Shown: piece after piece, positions 1 to 7,386 of the stretch
Layout of the letters: every line of letters begins with the position of its first letter
How positions within the stretch are numbered: the first letter of the stretch is position 1
Translations under genes and position numbers: made by a program
IMG/VR virus record: IMGVR_UViG_3300046513_000221
Location: 126,001-190,000 of that record
DNA: 64,000 nucleotides
Source of the DNA: a virus
Direction: 5' to 3' (one strand)
Notes under the pieces: model-generated
What the model saw: only the letters and a program-made list of their open reading frames with translations
The model's database searches: none
What the model was told of the DNA's origin: nothing

Positions 1-1
1 G

Positions 2-355
2 GGCGGTCGCGTGACCGTCAAGGATCCGCTGCGTATCGTCACGTACGACGCGGTCAACTTCCCTTCGCACCAGAAGGCTTACATGCGCTCGCTGCAGGAG
101 CAAGTGGATCCGACCACCGCGATCCGTATGTCGCAGCTGGCTCGCTACGCAGCCGAGAACAGCAAGGACATGTCGATGCTGAACGAGTCCGTCCTGTGCA
201 TCACTCAGGACAAGATCGACTTCTCGCTGAACGAGAAGGGTCAACTGGTAGTCACCGACAAGTCGGATGGTCAACCGAAGGCCGTGATGCTGCTTGAACG
301 GAACCTCGAACGCGAGGTCACCGACGCGTTGCGCTCCCTGCGCTTCGGCAGCTGA
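2..355 (+). CDS. Unknown phage protein, 3' end only
   Basis: The frame is open from the first full codon of the window. The GTG at base 11 has no convincing ribosome site, so this is read as the 3' part of a gene starting outside. The visible 117 residues are soluble and of mixed charge, with no motif I recognise. A perfect 10-bp hairpin and a phage-type promoter motif follow it, so it closes a transcription unit. A virion role is possible from position alone. Confidence 0.7.
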   Translation, partial: GGRVTVKDPLRIVTYDAVNFPSHQKAYMRSLQEQVDPTTAIRMSQLARYAAENSKDMSMLNESVLCITQDKIDFSLNEKGQLVVTDKSDGQPKAVMLLERNLEREVTDALRSLRFGS

Positions 356-368
356 TCGACGCCTAAAT

Positions 369-395
369 CCCAATGCCCCTAATACGGGCATTGGG
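369..395 (+). terminator. Hairpin after the first gene
   Basis: Perfect 10-bp stem (CCCAATGCCC / GGGCATTGGG) with a 7-base loop, directly downstream of the stop codon at 355. No T-run follows, so it is either a weak terminator or an mRNA 3'-end hairpin. Confidence 0.55.
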
Positions 396-422
396 AAAAC
401 GAAATCGTTGCGGTAAATCTTC

Positions 423-440
423 ATATATTATAATGATGAG
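423..440 (+). promoter_or_regulatory. Phage-type AT-rich promoter motif
   Basis: ATATATTATAATGATGAG belongs to a motif family found upstream of transcription units on both strands of this window (core ATATATTATTATG). It lies about 40 bases before the start of the 478-840 gene. Promoter function is inferred from recurrence, orientation and spacing. Confidence 0.6.
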
Positions 441-477
441 TCGTAGATGACTCTTAACATATTAGGAGAAGTAAGAT

Positions 478-840
478 ATGCTGAAGCATTCTTTCATACT
501 GGCACAGGCCGCTGAGGCTCGCAATCAGGTTCGTTTCGACCCCGAGAACGCATCTCACGTCCGTAGCGCGCTGACCTACTTCAACGCTATGTCGCCTAAC
601 CGCAACAAGTGGATCGACGAGGTCACCGGCACCCAGTACGCCTTTATCGACGAGCTGGAGTACCCCTCGCTGCCGGACATGGTGCGCGAGAAGCTCATGT
701 ACGCTCAGATCCGCAAGATCACGGGCATGGAGGAGATCCAGGACACGTACCAGATCCTCTCCCGCATGAACCACGCCGATCTGATGAAGCCGGTGAAGTC
801 GGGCATCCCCGTCATCGTGGATGCCTCGGTCGAGGCGTAA
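478..840 (+). CDS. Unknown 120-residue protein
   Basis: ATG preceded by AGGAGAAG at good spacing and by a promoter-type motif at 423. The protein is helical-looking and soluble, with a charged middle and a C-terminal segment ending in VIVDASVEA. No catalytic motif, membrane segment or known family is visible. It is the first gene of a short + strand unit that ends at the strong terminator near 1480, together with the next two genes. Confidence 0.85.
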   Translation: MLKHSFILAQAAEARNQVRFDPENASHVRSALTYFNAMSPNRNKWIDEVTGTQYAFIDELEYPSLPDMVREKLMYAQIRKITGMEEIQDTYQILSRMNHADLMKPVKSGIPVIVDASVEA

Positions 841-922
841 GGCAGTAAAATACATATATAGTTAAAGAGCGATCGGAACTGTGATATCCGGTCGTGCAAA
901 CAAACCTTTGGGAGCAATGGAA

Positions 923-1192
923 ATGAAGATTCAAGCATTACTGGACGTCAACGCACGCATCGCAGCTAACGAGCTGGTGAGCGACATCAACGTCTTCCTG
1001 CACAACGGAAGCAACATCTTCGGTACTCTGGAGGAAGTGGACGAGCAGGCAGAGTTCATCGTGATCACCAAGGAGACCGCAGGTCAACTCATTGGCTCGG
1101 TCCAGAATCCTTCCACGTTCCAGGACGTGTTCATCGACGTCGAGGACATCTCCTACATCGAGACCGACCGCACCAAAGAAACGGAGGAGTGA
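923..1192 (+). CDS. Small beta-rich protein, possibly Sm-like
   Basis: An upstream GTG at 881 is in frame, but the ATG at 923 has GGGAG eight bases upstream and is preferred (89 residues). After an N-terminal helix come alternating hydrophobic strands (DINVFLHNG, GTLEEV, FIVITK, DVFIDVEDISYIE), a pattern compatible with a small Sm/LSm-type barrel. That fold is inference only. The gene ends in GGAGGAG-TGA overlapping the ribosome site of the next gene, so the two are translationally linked. Confidence 0.8.
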   Translation: MKIQALLDVNARIAANELVSDINVFLHNGSNIFGTLEEVDEQAEFIVITKETAGQLIGSVQNPSTFQDVFIDVEDISYIETDRTKETEE

Positions 1193-1193
1193 C

Positions 1194-1469
1194 ATGATCG
1201 ACATCGACACCCTGATCCAGATGATCAAGTCCTTCGAGGTCTCCCCAACCGTGACGGTCTGGGACATCAAGGGATGCTGCTTCACCGGCATCGTGGACAC
1301 CGAGCGCACGAACGCACAGATGCTGGTACTCCTTCCCGACAGCAAGATCGATCCGGAGGGCTTCGGCAACATCGGCGCACCGGTCATCATGTCCGTGGCC
1401 TACGTCGGCAAGATCGTCACCCAGCCCCCGACCGTGCTGCCAGCGGGTCAGATCCATCGCAACCGCTAG
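1194..1469 (+). CDS. Small beta-rich protein, partner of the preceding gene
   Basis: ATG at 1194, one base after the previous stop and with GGAGGAG immediately upstream, gives 91 residues. The layout mirrors the preceding protein: an N-terminal helix, then short strands (TVTVWDI, CFTGIVD, QMLVLLP, MSVAYVGKIV). The pair may be diverged duplicates. No known family is recognised. A strong T-tailed hairpin follows. Confidence 0.82.
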   Translation: MIDIDTLIQMIKSFEVSPTVTVWDIKGCCFTGIVDTERTNAQMLVLLPDSKIDPEGFGNIGAPVIMSVAYVGKIVTQPPTVLPAGQIHRNR

Positions 1470-1479
1470 AGCAAAGATA

Positions 1480-1521
1480 CCCATAGACCCTCAACGGGCC
1501 TATGGGTGGTTCTTTTTTTTT
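1480..1521 (+). terminator. Rho-independent terminator
   Basis: Stem CCCATAG / CTATGGG with additional inner pairing, followed by a run of T broken by one C. It ends the + strand unit 478-1469 and faces the convergent gene at 1541. The stem sequence recurs in other terminators of this window. Confidence 0.85.
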
Positions 1522-1540
1522 CCTATATACGATCGGGATC

Positions 1541-2053
1541 CTACTCGTCGACCAGATCCTCCTTGTACTCCCCGGTCATGACGATGTCGCCCTCGAACGT
1601 CGGGAGCTTGCTGACATCGAAGTCCTCGGGTACATCATACGAGAGCGTGATGTGCGGCTGGTACTCGCTGAAGTCGTAGGTGGCGTCGTGGTCCCTCATC
1701 AGCTGCTCGTGACGAGCGCAGACCTCGGGTGCGTCCAGCAGCATCACCAGAGCCTTCTTCTCCTGCCCGAACAGTGCGTACCCCTTGTGCCTCGCAGTGT
1801 AGACCTCGTTTGGCTGGGCGACCATGTCGTCGTGGATCCTGCGACTGTAGATCAGCGTCGTGTGCAGCTTGTCACCACTCACGCCGTCCGTGATCCCCAC
1901 GTCCGTCTGGAACTGCGAGATGCGGTCCTGAGTCGCCTTGTCCGCAACCAGAGCCACGTAGGTGCCGGTGCGACCGTACCCGGTGGACGTCTTGTCACTC
2001 ATGTCCGCCTCACCGAGGAAGATGAATGATGGTTTGTCTTTATTCAGAAACAT
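1541..2053 (-). CDS. 2H phosphoesterase, candidate anti-CBASS (Acb1-like)
   Basis: The 170-residue protein carries two HxT motifs, His64/Thr66 (in KLHTTLIYS) and His134/Thr136 (in QPHITLSYD). These are the paired catalytic motifs of the 2H phosphoesterase superfamily (2'-5' ligase/LigT and Acb1 types). The segment GTYVALVADKAT before motif 1 and the spacing between motifs resemble phage Acb1 proteins, which cleave cyclic oligonucleotide signals of CBASS immunity. An internal ATG (Met18, with GGTGAGG upstream) could be the true start. It is a lone - strand gene between + strand units. The superfamily call is firm; the Acb1 role is inference. An RNA ligase-type 2'-5' activity is the alternative. 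Confidence 0.82.
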   Translation of the reverse strand: MFLNKDKPSFIFLGEADMSDKTSTGYGRTGTYVALVADKATQDRISQFQTDVGITDGVSGDKLHTTLIYSRRIHDDMVAQPNEVYTARHKGYALFGQEKKALVMLLDAPEVCARHEQLMRDHDATYDFSEYQPHITLSYDVPEDFDVSKLPTFEGDIVMTGEYKEDLVDE

Positions 2054-2371
2054 GTTGGTTCTTTCTTTGTGAATTGGTTTATGTGTGCGCGTGGGTGCAT
2101 CGCTAACCCGATCTCCATTCCACTAATCACTCCACCCCCTAGTAATATAGGGGTCGTCCGGGGGCCGGAGGGCGTCGAGCCCGCAGGCCCTTCCCTGATC
2201 CTCGATCAAGCCTCCGAAAAATGATGGAGGTCTAGGAGGTGTCCACGACCACGTTATCATGACGATAGGGCTAGGTACCTCGTTCGAGGGAGTGGTGGGG
2301 AGGCGTTTTCGCCATGCGGGATATGTGGGGTGGATATAGACAGGGAGAGCCTTGGACCCTTCCGGCCACCC
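2054..2371. other. Intergenic region without a supported gene
   Basis: No reading frame with a ribosome site is visible on either strand. The region holds small inverted repeats (CCCCTA/TAGGGG near 2137-2153; CCTCC/GGAGG near 2212-2230). The complement of 2137-2153 reads CCCCTATATTACTAGGG, a possible variant of the AT-rich promoter motif that could serve the - strand gene ending at 1541. Confidence 0.5.
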
Positions 2372-2506
2372 CTAGCGGGCAGTGAGGAACGGGCCGTGGG
2401 GAGTCTGCGCGGCAGCGAGCAGGACGACCGGGACCGTGAGGAACCCGCTGACGAGGGAGATTAGGGCGAGTGCGAAGGCCGCACGGTTCTTCTTTACGGA
2501 CTGCAT
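2372..2506 (-). CDS. Small membrane protein
   Basis: A longer frame starts at 2614, but the ATG at 2506 has AAGGAG at good spacing and is preferred, giving 44 residues. After a basic start (MQSVKKNRA) comes one strongly hydrophobic stretch of about 22 residues (FALALISLVSGFLTVPVVLL) and a short polar tail. This is a single-span inner-membrane peptide or an uncleaved signal. No family is recognised. Confidence 0.6.
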   Translation of the reverse strand: MQSVKKNRAAFALALISLVSGFLTVPVVLLAAAQTPHGPFLTAR

Positions 2507-2574
2507 TTGATGCTCCTTGTTGTGTTGGCTAACGATGTGTTGCAACGCCTTCTGTATCTGAGGGCCGCGTCCGC

Positions 2575-2590
2575 ATATATTATTAGTGTG
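2575..2590 (+). promoter_or_regulatory. Phage-type AT-rich promoter motif
   Basis: ATATATTATTAGTGTG, a member of the recurrent motif family, lies 47 bases before the ATG of the 2637-3155 gene, for which it is the likely promoter. Confidence 0.6.
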
Positions 2591-2636
2591 TGATGCATAG
2601 GGTGTCACGTACAAACCAACGACCTAGGAGGTAAAG

Positions 2637-3155
2637 ATGGTTACCGGAAATGGTAAAATCAATAGCTCGAACAACGGGAAGCGCTCGTCTTCCGCCAACA
2701 AGATGCCTGCCAACGCGGGTAAGATGCCTTCCGGCATGGGCAAGGTGACGAAGGTGGGCGGGAGCATGATGTCCTCGTCGGGAGGGAGCAGCGGCTACTC
2801 GGTTGGACCTAGCGCGAGGTCGCGAGCCATGCGAGGGAACGACAACGCGGAGGGCAACCGTGGGAACCGCATGGGGGATCGGGGTGGATCCATGGGCCGG
2901 GATCAGGACATGGGTACTCCTCGTCCCGGTCCCCAGCAGCGCTCCGTCGTCCACTCGGTATCCAGCGCTGCCGATGCGGCTGTCATGGGGATCGACAGCG
3001 GCCTGAAGCGGGTTGGAGGCATGGTGTCCAACGTGGTCGCTGCCGGAGGGAGGCTGGTGTCGAACGGCGAGCAGAAGGTGGTCAACGCCGTCCGCTCCGT
3101 CGTGGGCGAGAGCCGTCGCAGTGACCGTGGCAACGGCGGCGGGAACCGTAGGTAG
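2637..3155 (+). CDS. Low-complexity basic Gly/Ser/Arg-rich protein
   Basis: ATG with AGGAGGTAAAG upstream. The first 105 residues are almost entirely Gly, Ser, Asn, Arg, Lys and Met and look disordered. Residues about 106-155 are an amphipathic, Val/Ala-rich helical segment (VVHSVSSAADAAVMGIDSGL and onward), and the tail is again Gly/Arg-rich. The net positive charge suggests nucleic-acid or polyanion binding, but no family is recognised. Its own promoter motif and the downstream UUCG terminator suggest a monocistronic unit. Confidence 0.8.
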   Translation: MVTGNGKINSSNNGKRSSSANKMPANAGKMPSGMGKVTKVGGSMMSSSGGSSGYSVGPSARSRAMRGNDNAEGNRGNRMGDRGGSMGRDQDMGTPRPGPQQRSVVHSVSSAADAAVMGIDSGLKRVGGMVSNVVAAGGRLVSNGEQKVVNAVRSVVGESRRSDRGNGGGNRR

Positions 3156-3168
3156 GGTTCCTTCGTCC

Positions 3169-3184
3169 ATATATTATTATGGTG
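3169..3184 (+). promoter_or_regulatory. Phage-type AT-rich promoter motif
   Basis: ATATATTATTATGGTG is close to the consensus of the family. It is unusual in lying only about 30 bases before the strong terminator at 3213-3252, so a transcript starting here would be very short unless the terminator leaks into the 3277 gene. Confidence 0.6.
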
Positions 3185-3212
3185 AGTAGTGGAGGGTAGT
3201 GTCTACCCCCGG

Positions 3213-3252
3213 CCCGGATCGGCCTCCTTCGGGAGGTCTCGGGTTGTTTTTT
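3213..3252 (+). terminator. UUCG-loop Rho-independent terminator
   Basis: Stem GGCCTCC-TTCG-GGAGGTC, extended by CCCG/CGGG pairing, then TTGTTTTTT. It terminates the 2637-3155 unit and sits between a promoter motif (3169) and the ATG at 3277. Confidence 0.85.
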
Positions 3253-3276
3253 CCTGTGATCCGAGAGGAGAAGTAC

Positions 3277-3681
3277 ATGAGTGACTATGATTTCTCCACG
3301 GATATCCGGGAGATTGAGGAGGAGTTGGGTAAGAGGTTCGAGCTTGTGCCCACGGTGACGTTCTCGCTGACCAACAGCGAGCCTCGCAACGGGTGCAGGG
3401 AGGACGCGGGGGTTCTGACTGATGCGTTCGTCAGACTTCCGGAGGGGCTGAGGAGGCACACCGGGCTTATGATGGTGATCGCCCGTCACGAGATCAGGGA
3501 GAACCTTCTGGTCCAGCACTACGCGGGTGCGGAGGAGGCCCACGAGTACGCCCTAGGCAAGGAGGCTCTGGACATCATCAGGTACGGTGTCGATCCGGGG
3601 TGGTACGAGGCCGTGAAGGATCTGTACGAGGTGTCGATCGATCCGGACTTCTTCGGTAACCTTCCTGTACCGAATCTGTAG
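3277..3681 (+). CDS. Unknown protein with HExxE...AHxxA pattern
   Basis: A frame is open from 3199, but that part is the upstream terminator. The ATG at 3277 has GAGAGGAG upstream and yields 134 residues. The middle contains ARHEIREN and, about 15 residues on, EEAHEYALGKE, a His/Glu arrangement that could bind a metal. No named family is recognised and catalysis is not claimed. The gene precedes the promoter/hairpin array, and its last codons (CCGAATCTGTAG) form the start of the first repeat unit. Confidence 0.82.
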   Translation: MSDYDFSTDIREIEEELGKRFELVPTVTFSLTNSEPRNGCREDAGVLTDAFVRLPEGLRRHTGLMMVIARHEIRENLLVQHYAGAEEAHEYALGKEALDIIRYGVDPGWYEAVKDLYEVSIDPDFFGNLPVPNL

Positions 3682-3692
3682 GAGCGGGGGTT

Positions 3693-3711
3693 ATATATTA
3701 ATATTATGGAG
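3693..3711 (+). promoter_or_regulatory. Phage-type promoter motif, array unit 1
   Basis: ATATATTAATATTATGGAG. It is followed at once by an imperfect hairpin (GGAG...TGACCA / TGGTCA...CTCC). Confidence 0.55.
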
Positions 3712-3768
3712 GGTGTGACCACAATGGTCATTCTCCAGTGCGTCACCGAATCCGTGACGATCCATGTG

Positions 3769-3787
3769 ATATATTAATATAATGCGG
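3769..3787 (+). promoter_or_regulatory. Phage-type promoter motif, array unit 2
   Basis: ATATATTAATATAATGCGG. It is followed by a GGGGTGAGG/CCTCCCC hairpin and preceded by a 6-bp hairpin with a 7-base loop (CGTCAC/GTGACG). Confidence 0.55.
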
Positions 3788-3843
3788 GGTGAGGCCGCAC
3801 ACCTCCCCTCCAGCACGCCGCCGTATCGATGCCAGCGGGATCC

Positions 3844-3862
3844 ATATATAAATATTATGGAG
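3844..3862 (+). promoter_or_regulatory. Phage-type promoter motif, array unit 3
   Basis: ATATATAAATATTATGGAG; contains TATAAATA, the same string as the T4 late promoter consensus, though relatedness is not implied. The following hairpin repeats that of unit 1. Confidence 0.55.
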
Positions 3863-3927
3863 GGTGTGACCACAGTGGTCATCCTCCAGCCCGTTCCATC
3901 GGAACCGAATCTGTAGGTACGACGTAG

Positions 3928-3946
3928 ATATATGAATATTATGAGG
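3928..3946 (+). promoter_or_regulatory. Phage-type promoter motif, array unit 4
   Basis: ATATATGAATATTATGAGG, about 50 bases before the GTG at 3995. Last unit of the array. Confidence 0.55.
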
Positions 3947-3994
3947 AGTAGTAGGAAGCTATTACTCAACACTAACCTTTAAGGAGAACTGTAC

Positions 3995-4189
3995 GTGAGA
4001 CACAGACTAAGCAGGATAATAACCGTGGTCATTCTGTACTTCGGCGCAGCCAAGCGATCCCTCCGTGTGAGAATGGGCTGCGACAGGATGACTAGTACCG
4101 ACGGTGTAGGGGGAGACGCGGATCGAGTGTGGTACGTGCCTAGGGCCGATCACCACCTGAGGGGCGACGCTTCAGGGTCAGATCAGTAA
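3995..4189 (+). CDS. Possible small protein with GTG start
   Basis: GTG start with AAGGAG eight bases upstream, giving 64 residues. The N-terminus has a short hydrophobic stretch (IITVVILYFGAA) after a basic start, and the rest is polar and Arg/Asp-rich. No family is recognised and the composition of the C-terminal half is not compelling. The ribosome site and the promoter motif at 3928 are the main support. It may instead be a non-coding leader. Confidence 0.4.
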   Translation: MRHRLSRIITVVILYFGAAKRSLRVRMGCDRMTSTDGVGGDADRVWYVPRADHHLRGDASGSDQ

Positions 4190-4190
4190 G

Positions 4191-4208
4191 GGAGGTCTCC
4201 GGACCTCC
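4191..4208 (+). terminator. Hairpin after the 3995 reading frame
   Basis: Perfect GGAGGTC-TCCG-GACCTCC stem-loop two bases after the TAA. It lacks a T-run and acts at most with the stronger terminator at 4273. Confidence 0.5.
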
Positions 4209-4272
4209 AATCCTAATAACTTTCCGAGCTTAGTGCTCTGGATGACCGCCCTCCCACAGGGCGAGTCCAAAG

Positions 4273-4299
4273 AGACCTACCCGGTCTTTTTTTTTTTTT
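4273..4299 (+). terminator. Rho-independent terminator
   Basis: Short AGACC/GGTCT stem followed by a run of T. It separates the promoter array region from the 4368-5087 gene. Confidence 0.75.
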
Positions 4300-4367
4300 G
4301 TAGAGGCTAGAATTTTTGTGTGATCCAACAGGAGATTAGTAGAAATCCATCACAGATCGGAGCAATG

Positions 4368-5087
4368 ATGATCAACGAAGTAATGAATCACATCAAGGGT
4401 CGCCTCGGTGCCACCCACAGGCGTCTGGAGCTGTCCGACGAGGACTTGGTGCGCCTCCTGCAGACTGAGACCCTGATGACCCTGTCGGTGTATCACCCGA
4501 TGTACCTCGAATACCACATGAACCTTGAGGAGAGTCTGGTGGAGGGTATGGGCAACACCTACAACGTACCGCGTGACATCTCCGGGTTCCGGCCCATCGG
4601 CGTCGAGAAGGTCATCGGCACCATGACGAACGGCGGCGTCTCCGGGAACGGCTACAACTACGGCATTCTGGGATCGACCCTCACGGATAGCATGAACAAC
4701 TTCATGTCGGAGAAGCTCCTGAACGGCCTGTCGAACGCCATGATCCCTCCCGAGACGTTCCAGTGGATCCCGCCCAACATGCTGCGCATCCACAACACCT
4801 ACACCTACCAGACGGTCGCCCTGATGCTCAAGACGACCCAGAGGAAGGACTTCAGCACCCTCAACTTCGGCCTCCTTGAGACGGTGAAGAAGCTGGCGCT
4901 GGCAGACGTGTGCGCCGACCTCATGGGCATCAGGAACTACTTCCAGAGCGTCGGATCGACCTTCGCCGAGATCAACCTGAACCTGGACCAGCTCAAGGAG
5001 TACGCCGACAAGCGGGACGACCTGATCGAGCTGATGCGGAAGAACCAGCTGAAGAACGCCGGTGTCAAGAAGATCTATCTGGCATAA
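4368..5087 (+). CDS. Putative virion protein of unknown role
   Basis: The frame is open from a GTG at 4320 that lacks a ribosome site. The ATG at 4368 has CGGAG five bases upstream and is preferred (239 residues). The protein is soluble and mixed alpha/beta with no enzyme motif. The ETLMTLSVYHPMYLEYHMN segment is the type seen in phage neck/connector-like structural proteins, and the gene lies directly before tail-fibre genes. Structural function is an inference. A 9-bp hairpin follows. Confidence 0.8.
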   Translation: MINEVMNHIKGRLGATHRRLELSDEDLVRLLQTETLMTLSVYHPMYLEYHMNLEESLVEGMGNTYNVPRDISGFRPIGVEKVIGTMTNGGVSGNGYNYGILGSTLTDSMNNFMSEKLLNGLSNAMIPPETFQWIPPNMLRIHNTYTYQTVALMLKTTQRKDFSTLNFGLLETVKKLALADVCADLMGIRNYFQSVGSTFAEINLNLDQLKEYADKRDDLIELMRKNQLKNAGVKKIYLA

Positions 5088-5095
5088 CATAAAAT

Positions 5096-5119
5096 CCCTA
5101 GACCCGCAAAGGTCTAGGG
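5096..5119 (+). terminator. Intergenic hairpin, recurrent stem type
   Basis: CCCTAGACC-CGCAAA-GGTCTAGGG, a perfect 9-bp stem. The same stem and loop recur at 10177-10202. No T-run follows directly. Confidence 0.65.
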
Positions 5120-5147
5120 GTGCTTATCCTGTGGGACCAACATCAGA

Positions 5148-5190
5148 ATAATCCGTATATACGGATCTGAAAATTTCTCCTATATAAGGA
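5148..5190 (+). promoter_or_regulatory. Fibre-gene regulatory block, copy 1
   Basis: Contains the perfect 16-base palindrome ATCCGTATATACGGAT (5151-5166) and ends in CTATATAAGGA, which doubles as the ribosome site of the 5197 gene. A closely similar block (7924-7967) precedes the second fibre gene, so the block is probably a promoter/operator duplicated with the gene. Confidence 0.55.
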
Positions 5191-5196
5191 AACTCT

Positions 5197-7386
5197 ATGA
5201 GCAATGTGATCCAAAAGCGTTCGTCCGTCCCCGGAAAGAGGCCGGTGGATGCAGACCTTCAGACCGGCGAACTGGCCGTCAACCTGACAGACAAGCGCCT
5301 GTTCTCCAAGGATGGTGCCGGAGTGATCATCGACATTGGTGTGACCCCGGAGCAGCTCGCCCTCAAGGCAAATGCGGCAAGCGTGTACACCAAGGCCGAG
5401 GCCGACGCGGCCACCGACGCCCGTTTCAACGTCATCGTAGGAGCCGCCCCTGCGGCACTGGACACCCTTAACGAGTTCGCCATTGCCCTCGGCAACGACG
5501 CCAACTTCTCGGGTACCATGACCACCCAGCTGGCCCTCAAGGCATCCATCACATGGGTGCAGTCCTACGCGGAACCCGCCTTCGCGGTCGGTACCGTGGC
5601 GCAGTACTATCGCGGCGACAAGACGTGGCAACCGCTCACCAAGGGCGTTGTGGGGCTGTCCAATGCGGACAACACCTCCGACGCGGCGAAGCCGATCAGC
5701 ACCGCCACCGCGACCGCTCTGGCCGGTAAAGAGAACAGCATCGCCGCTGGCACCCTCAGCCAGTACCTCAAGGGCGACAAGACGTGGTCCGACTTCGCGA
5801 CCGACGTTCGCGCAGCCGTCCTCACCGGCCTCTCCACCGCCTCTGCGGTCGCGGCGAGCGCAGCAGACAGCGTCCTCGGCGCTATCGGTAAGCTCCAGGC
5901 TCAGGTCACCAACCTCTACTCCACCAAGGAGAACAACATCACGGTCGGTACCGCAGCTCAGTACTTCCGTGGCGACAAGGTGATGGTGACCCTCGACAAG
6001 ACCGCCGTTGGTCTCTCTAATGTGGATAACACGTCGGATGCCAACAAGCCCGTAAGCACCGCTCAGGCGGCTGCTCTTGGCGGCAAGGAGAACAACGTCG
6101 CCGTTGGCTCCGTCAGCCAGTACTACCGTGGGGACAAGACGTGGGCAACTCTGGACAAGTCGGTCATCGGTCTCTCCAGTGTTGACAACACTTCTGACGT
6201 TGCCAAGCCGATCTCCTCGGCCACGCTGACCGCGCTGAACGGCAAGGAGGGCACGATCGCCGCAGGTACGGGCGCTCAGTACTTCCGTGGCGACAAGGTG
6301 TGGGCGGCTCTGGACAAGACCGCAGTGGGCCTCGGTAGCGTCGACAACACCTCCGATGCTGCTAAACCTGTGTCGACCGCCACCGCATCGGCCCTGAGCG
6401 GTAAGGAACCGCTTCTGGCGGCTGGTGTAGCCACCCAGTACTACCGTGGGGACAAGACTTGGGCGACCCTCACCGCCCTCGCAGTGGGTCTCGGTAACGT
6501 TGACAACACGTCGGATGCCAACAAGCCCGTAAGCACCGCTCAGGCGGCTGCTCTGGCGGGTAAGGAACCTACCATCGCTGCGGGTACCAACACCCAGTAC
6601 CGTCGCGGCGACAAGACTTGGCAGGACTTCGCCGCCGACGTACGCGGCGCGGTCCTCACGGGTCTCTCCATCGCCTCTGCGGTCGCCACCACCGCAGCAG
6701 ACAGCGTCCTCGTCGCGATCGGTAAGCTCCAGGCGCAGGTCAACGCTCTGGTGACCGGCAAGGAGAACACCGTCGCAGCCGGTACCAACACCCAGTACTA
6801 TCGCGGCGACAAGTCGTGGGTGACTCTGGACAAGGTGGCGGTAGGTCTGAACAACGTGGACAACACCTCGGACGCATCGAAGCCCGTGTCCACGGCCACC
6901 AGCACCGCCCTCGCGGGTAAGGAGCCTACACTCGCTGCCGGTACCGCGTCGCAGTACTACAAGGGCAACAAGACGTGGGCCGACTTCACCACCGATCTGC
7001 GTGCATCCGTACTCACCGGCATCGTGGTCAAGACCCTCGGCGAGACGATCGCCAACTTCGGTAGCATGATCGCTGGCACCAACAACATCGATCTGTCCAC
7101 CGGTGGCATCATTACGCTGACCGTCGCGAACTCGGGATCCCTCGCGTTCACCAACGTCCCGGCTCTGGTGAACGGTGCCTCCGGTAACGCGTTCGGCTTC
7201 GCCCTGATCACGATCAACGACGGTACTGCGGGTCGCGCCATGGCGTTCCCGGCGTCCGTGAAGTGGTCGGGTGGTACCATCCCTCCCCGCACAACCACAG
7301 CAGGTGCGAAGGACGAGTGGTACTTCTACACCCTTGACGGCGGCGTCACTTGGACCGGCTCCCTGTCGAACCAAGACGTCAAGTAA
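5197..7386 (+). CDS. Tail fibre protein with YRGDKTW repeats
   Basis: 729 residues; the ATG follows AAGGA. The N-terminal 45 residues (KRSSVPGKRPVDADLQTGEL to GVIIDIG) are the particle-attachment type found in many phage fibres. The middle is built of about nine copies of a QYYRGDKTW element and six of a VDNTSDANKPVST element, arranged in units of roughly 40-45 residues. The last 120 residues form a separate tip domain that closely matches the C-terminus of the 55326-56615 fibre. Location is the virion tail and the role is receptor contact. It has its own regulatory palindrome upstream and a strong terminator downstream. Confidence 0.93.
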   Translation: MSNVIQKRSSVPGKRPVDADLQTGELAVNLTDKRLFSKDGAGVIIDIGVTPEQLALKANAASVYTKAEADAATDARFNVIVGAAPAALDTLNEFAIALGNDANFSGTMTTQLALKASITWVQSYAEPAFAVGTVAQYYRGDKTWQPLTKGVVGLSNADNTSDAAKPISTATATALAGKENSIAAGTLSQYLKGDKTWSDFATDVRAAVLTGLSTASAVAASAADSVLGAIGKLQAQVTNLYSTKENNITVGTAAQYFRGDKVMVTLDKTAVGLSNVDNTSDANKPVSTAQAAALGGKENNVAVGSVSQYYRGDKTWATLDKSVIGLSSVDNTSDVAKPISSATLTALNGKEGTIAAGTGAQYFRGDKVWAALDKTAVGLGSVDNTSDAAKPVSTATASALSGKEPLLAAGVATQYYRGDKTWATLTALAVGLGNVDNTSDANKPVSTAQAAALAGKEPTIAAGTNTQYRRGDKTWQDFAADVRGAVLTGLSIASAVATTAADSVLVAIGKLQAQVNALVTGKENTVAAGTNTQYYRGDKSWVTLDKVAVGLNNVDNTSDASKPVSTATSTALAGKEPTLAAGTASQYYKGNKTWADFTTDLRASVLTGIVVKTLGETIANFGSMIAGTNNIDLSTGGIITLTVANSGSLAFTNVPALVNGASGNAFGFALITINDGTAGRAMAFPASVKWSGGTIPPRTTTAGAKDEWYFYTLDGGVTWTGSLSNQDVK

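Larger units (their letters stand above)
3666..3950 (+). repeat. Tandem array of four promoter-plus-hairpin units
   Basis: Four units with a period of about 75-84 bases. Each has a CCGAATC-type block, then an AT-rich promoter motif (3693, 3769, 3844, 3928), and the first three then have a short inverted repeat. Units 1 and 3 are nearly identical from the AT-rich motif through GGAGGGTGTGACCAC. No reading frame fits. The array lies between the gene ending at 3681 and the possible small gene at 3995. Confidence 0.75.

Noticed and set aside
3700-3960. tRNA-like appearance of the 77-base units (a 6-bp stem with a 7-base loop)
   Set aside because: No acceptor stem, anticodon arm or TTC loop can be drawn; the conserved part is a promoter motif plus simple hairpins.
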